Assembly: GCA_021785155.1 (NCBI GenBank)
Contig: JAJYGE010000237.1
Location: 1 to 16,027 of the forward strand
DNA length: 16,027 bases
From: Planctomycetota bacterium
GTDB taxonomy: Bacteria; Planctomycetota; Phycisphaerae; WQYP01
Direction: 5' to 3'
Shown here one piece after another: positions 14,008 to 16,027 of this stretch. The notes beneath the pieces are model-generated. The model saw only the letters and a list, made by a program, of their open reading frames with translations. It did no database searches and had not been told where the DNA came from. Each line of letters begins with the position of its first letter. The stretch's first letter is position 1. Made by a program: the position numbers and the translations under genes.

Positions 14008-16027
14008 CTATGGCTTTCGCTTTTGTGAGCCATACAGCATCATATTGAGCATTAATGGCCGGGCTGTGGCCGGGCTATAACCCATGATTCCCCAGGCGTG
14101 AGTCCCGGTCAGTCCCGTTGCTATATTATAGGGGCTATAAATAATCATCCATCGCCCATGGCGGCGCAGGCCATAAAGCACGGGCTTGTCTAAAAAACCG
14201 TGACGTCGCAGAAAAAATACGCGATATTGCGCTTTGGGAAGCGCCACACTATTGGGAATCACCCCAGTGAAAATGCGACTTGATTGTGGAATTTGTCCCA
14301 TCGTCGCCAGGGGATACAATTGGGCAATCATAGAACGAACCGAATGGGAAACGTTTTTGTTGGCATTGGGTGATTCGATAATCAGTGTGCCGCCCGCATC
14401 CAGGAAATTCCGGATATCATGCTCGGTGCGCCAGGAGGGATCAAATGGCCGCATGGCCGACATATATGCGATCAGGGGCTTTTTTTCCGCCATTGTTTTC
14501 AGCGTGGCCGTGCGAATGGAGAATTTTAATCCATGGATTGCGGCGTAATCAGCGAATGCTTTAAAGGCTTCCGGCTCTGGATTCCATTCTCCAGCGTGAC
14601 GGATATATGAGACATTTATATTGCGGAGTTGACGAGTGATTTTAAATTTTGGACTCCTTGGATTCAAATGCCGCACCAACCGATGCTTGCTGGTGGCGTA
14701 GAAATAGACGTTCGCGGCAAGCCGGAAAGCATTCGGGTGAAAATCGGTGCTAAGGCTTTCCCACCTCGCTCCGACATCCAGCGGACTATGTACCCAGCTT
14801 ACGCGGATGCCGTTGGAAAGGCCCATTAAATCCATTTTTGCCGGCAGTTGATATTGCACATGATAAAGCCAGTTTGAGGGAGATAGTGTTCGCATTTTAA
14901 GCATATGATCTGTTGCGGCAGAGGCGGCTCTCTGGATTGCGCGAGTGAAGGATCTGCTGTTGCCATCCGCGCTGGAGAAAATAAACCCTCCATGATTCAT
15001 AAACCATTTGAATTTTGCAATATCACCGGTTGTAAAGTGCGGGTTGCCGTGGCCGGTAATAAGCAGAACCGGCGCATCAAGCCAGGTGCGCGGATCAGAT
15101 TCCACATTGACGCTCTGCCAGTTAATCTGTTGCTCAAACGTGGTGCTAAGCCATTGTGTAACATTGTAATCATCGCGGGGGCGGGCATTCCATGGGCCAT
15201 TGTATTGCAGCTTATTGAAGATAATGGGATTTAGGCCGCGGGTAAGAAACAACAGCGCATAGCTCGTTGGGACGACTACCGACGGAGCACCGAGAACATT
15301 GCCTGGCCAGGAACCATTGGCTTTGTCTTGAATTTTCATAATGGTTTTGGCACCCATTGTGTACCAGTTAAATGTTCCGATATGCCGCAGTCCGCTGGCC
15401 AGGCCCACGCGTTCTAATCCGTAAAGATAATAAAGATTTTCTTGCGTTTGAATGTGCGCCCCGAGCCAACGCAACCCATCCAGAATATTCTTGTCATTAT
15501 GCGGATTCAGGTGTACCCCGGTATGCCGATATTGATCGACAACATATAAGCTTGCCAGACCGGCGGCGGTCATGGATCGGGTCGAACTGCCGTGACCCTG
15601 GTAGCACCACCCGCCATCGGCGTTTTGCCATTTTCGCCAATGCTTCTCACAGCGTATCCAATAATTTTCCGACGGTGAAAATCCGGCCAGCGCCGCAGCC
15701 CATACCCCAAGCAACCCATATTGACTGTTGGAATTATCCCAGTTGCCCGGCATAACCTCGTGGGGCTTTACACCATCCCAAACATAGTGGTACGCACCAT
15801 CAGAATGCTGCGAATCGATCAGATATTTATCCGCTCTATGCAGGGCCTTGAAGTAAAGAGGTGAATTGGTCGGGCTTTCGGTAATGGCACTGATCTGCAG
15901 CGATGCTACATACGTGCTTTTGGGTGTCAGTTCCTCCAGCCATTTAAGCGCCGGTTTGATTTTCGGGGAATCCGCGCTCAGATCTGTCCGATTCAATGTA
16001 TTGCCGACTTGTAACAGAGCGTAAAGC
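14008..16027 (-). CDS. Second toroid plus DUF4159 protein, 5'-truncated by window edge
   Basis: The frame is open to the last base of the window, so the true start is beyond 16027; the TTG at 15996 is not convincing. About 672 residues are visible, with the same order as the protein at 1-2148. The toroid half shows NWDNSNSQYG (about 15745), QNADGGW (about 15625) and QDKANGSW (about 15330). A first DUF4159-like unit has LLITGHGNP (about 15065), and a second begins at HAGEWNPEPEAF (about 14600). The C-terminal HAWGIMGYSP matches TWGISGYTP of the paralogue. Like that protein it lacks a DxDD motif. Identity looks moderate rather than high, so this is an old duplication and not a recent copy. The radical SAM gene follows directly. 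Role unknown. Confidence 0.85.
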   Translation of the reverse strand, partial: LYALLQVGNTLNRTDLSADSPKIKPALKWLEELTPKSTYVASLQISAITESPTNSPLYFKALHRADKYLIDSQHSDGAYHYVWDGVKPHEVMPGNWDNSNSQYGLLGVWAAALAGFSPSENYWIRCEKHWRKWQNADGGWCYQGHGSSTRSMTAAGLASLYVVDQYRHTGVHLNPHNDKNILDGLRWLGAHIQTQENLYYLYGLERVGLASGLRHIGTFNWYTMGAKTIMKIQDKANGSWPGNVLGAPSVVVPTSYALLFLTRGLNPIIFNKLQYNGPWNARPRDDYNVTQWLSTTFEQQINWQSVNVESDPRTWLDAPVLLITGHGNPHFTTGDIAKFKWFMNHGGFIFSSADGNSRSFTRAIQRAASAATDHMLKMRTLSPSNWLYHVQYQLPAKMDLMGLSNGIRVSWVHSPLDVGARWESLSTDFHPNAFRLAANVYFYATSKHRLVRHLNPRSPKFKITRQLRNINVSYIRHAGEWNPEPEAFKAFADYAAIHGLKFSIRTATLKTMAEKKPLIAYMSAMRPFDPSWRTEHDIRNFLDAGGTLIIESPNANKNVSHSVRSMIAQLYPLATMGQIPQSSRIFTGVIPNSVALPKAQYRVFFLRRHGFLDKPVLYGLRRHGRWMIIYSPYNIATGLTGTHAWGIMGYSPATARPLMLNMMLYGSQKRKP

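Noticed and set aside
1..16027. CRISPR array, tRNA genes, insertion sequences or attachment sites
   Set aside because: No regularly spaced repeats, cloverleaf-like segments, transposase genes or terminal inverted repeats were seen in the intergenic regions on either strand.

Overview
The window looks like chromosomal DNA of a Planctomycetota bacterium, most likely of the Phycisphaerae or a relative. The pointers are two proteins with a cyclase-like toroid joined to DUF4159, a pseudopilin with the H-X9-DG C-terminal signature, a PEP-CTERM sorted surface protein, and a BON domain fused to DUF1207. G+C looks moderate and there is no phage, IS element, CRISPR, tRNA or rRNA. This taxonomic placement is inferred from protein families only.

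Layout: the window opens inside a plus-strand toroid-DUF4159 gene (1-2148). It converges on a minus-strand run read from right to left: a cobalamin riboswitch with its own promoter (5911-5661), a PEP-CTERM exported protein (5400-4369), a pseudopilin (4291-3524), a small Cys-rich protein (3422-2982) and an HpnG/MTA-SAH-nucleosidase-like protein (2888-2154). Back to back with the riboswitch promoter is a plus-strand promoter for a FabZ-like dehydratase (6122), a truncated UvrC-like protein with a degenerate GIY-YIG domain (6629) and the glycine oxidase ThiO (8019). A second minus-strand run holds a zincin-like protein with HQLVH instead of HELVH (12274-11765), quinolinate synthase NadA (11706-10489) and the BON-DUF1207 envelope protein (10424-9204). 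A single plus-strand gene, a SirB/CbiX chelatase with a Cys-rich tail (12511-13038), lies between this and a last minus-strand pair: a radical SAM protein (13972-13076) downstream of a second toroid-DUF4159 gene (14008 to the window end). The two DUF4159 paralogues point inward and both are cut by the window edges.

How it fits together: several genes are ordinary cofactor metabolism (NadA for NAD, ThiO for thiamine, the chelatase for sirohaem or cobalamin). The most notable feature is the cobalamin riboswitch, whose first downstream gene is neither a B12 transporter nor a biosynthetic enzyme. It is an exported PEP-CTERM protein of unknown function, followed by a pseudopilin. The chelatase about 6.6 kb away could belong to the same vitamin economy, but that link is inference. 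Start codons were chosen by ribosome-binding site and family alignment, so several are shorter than the longest possible frame.
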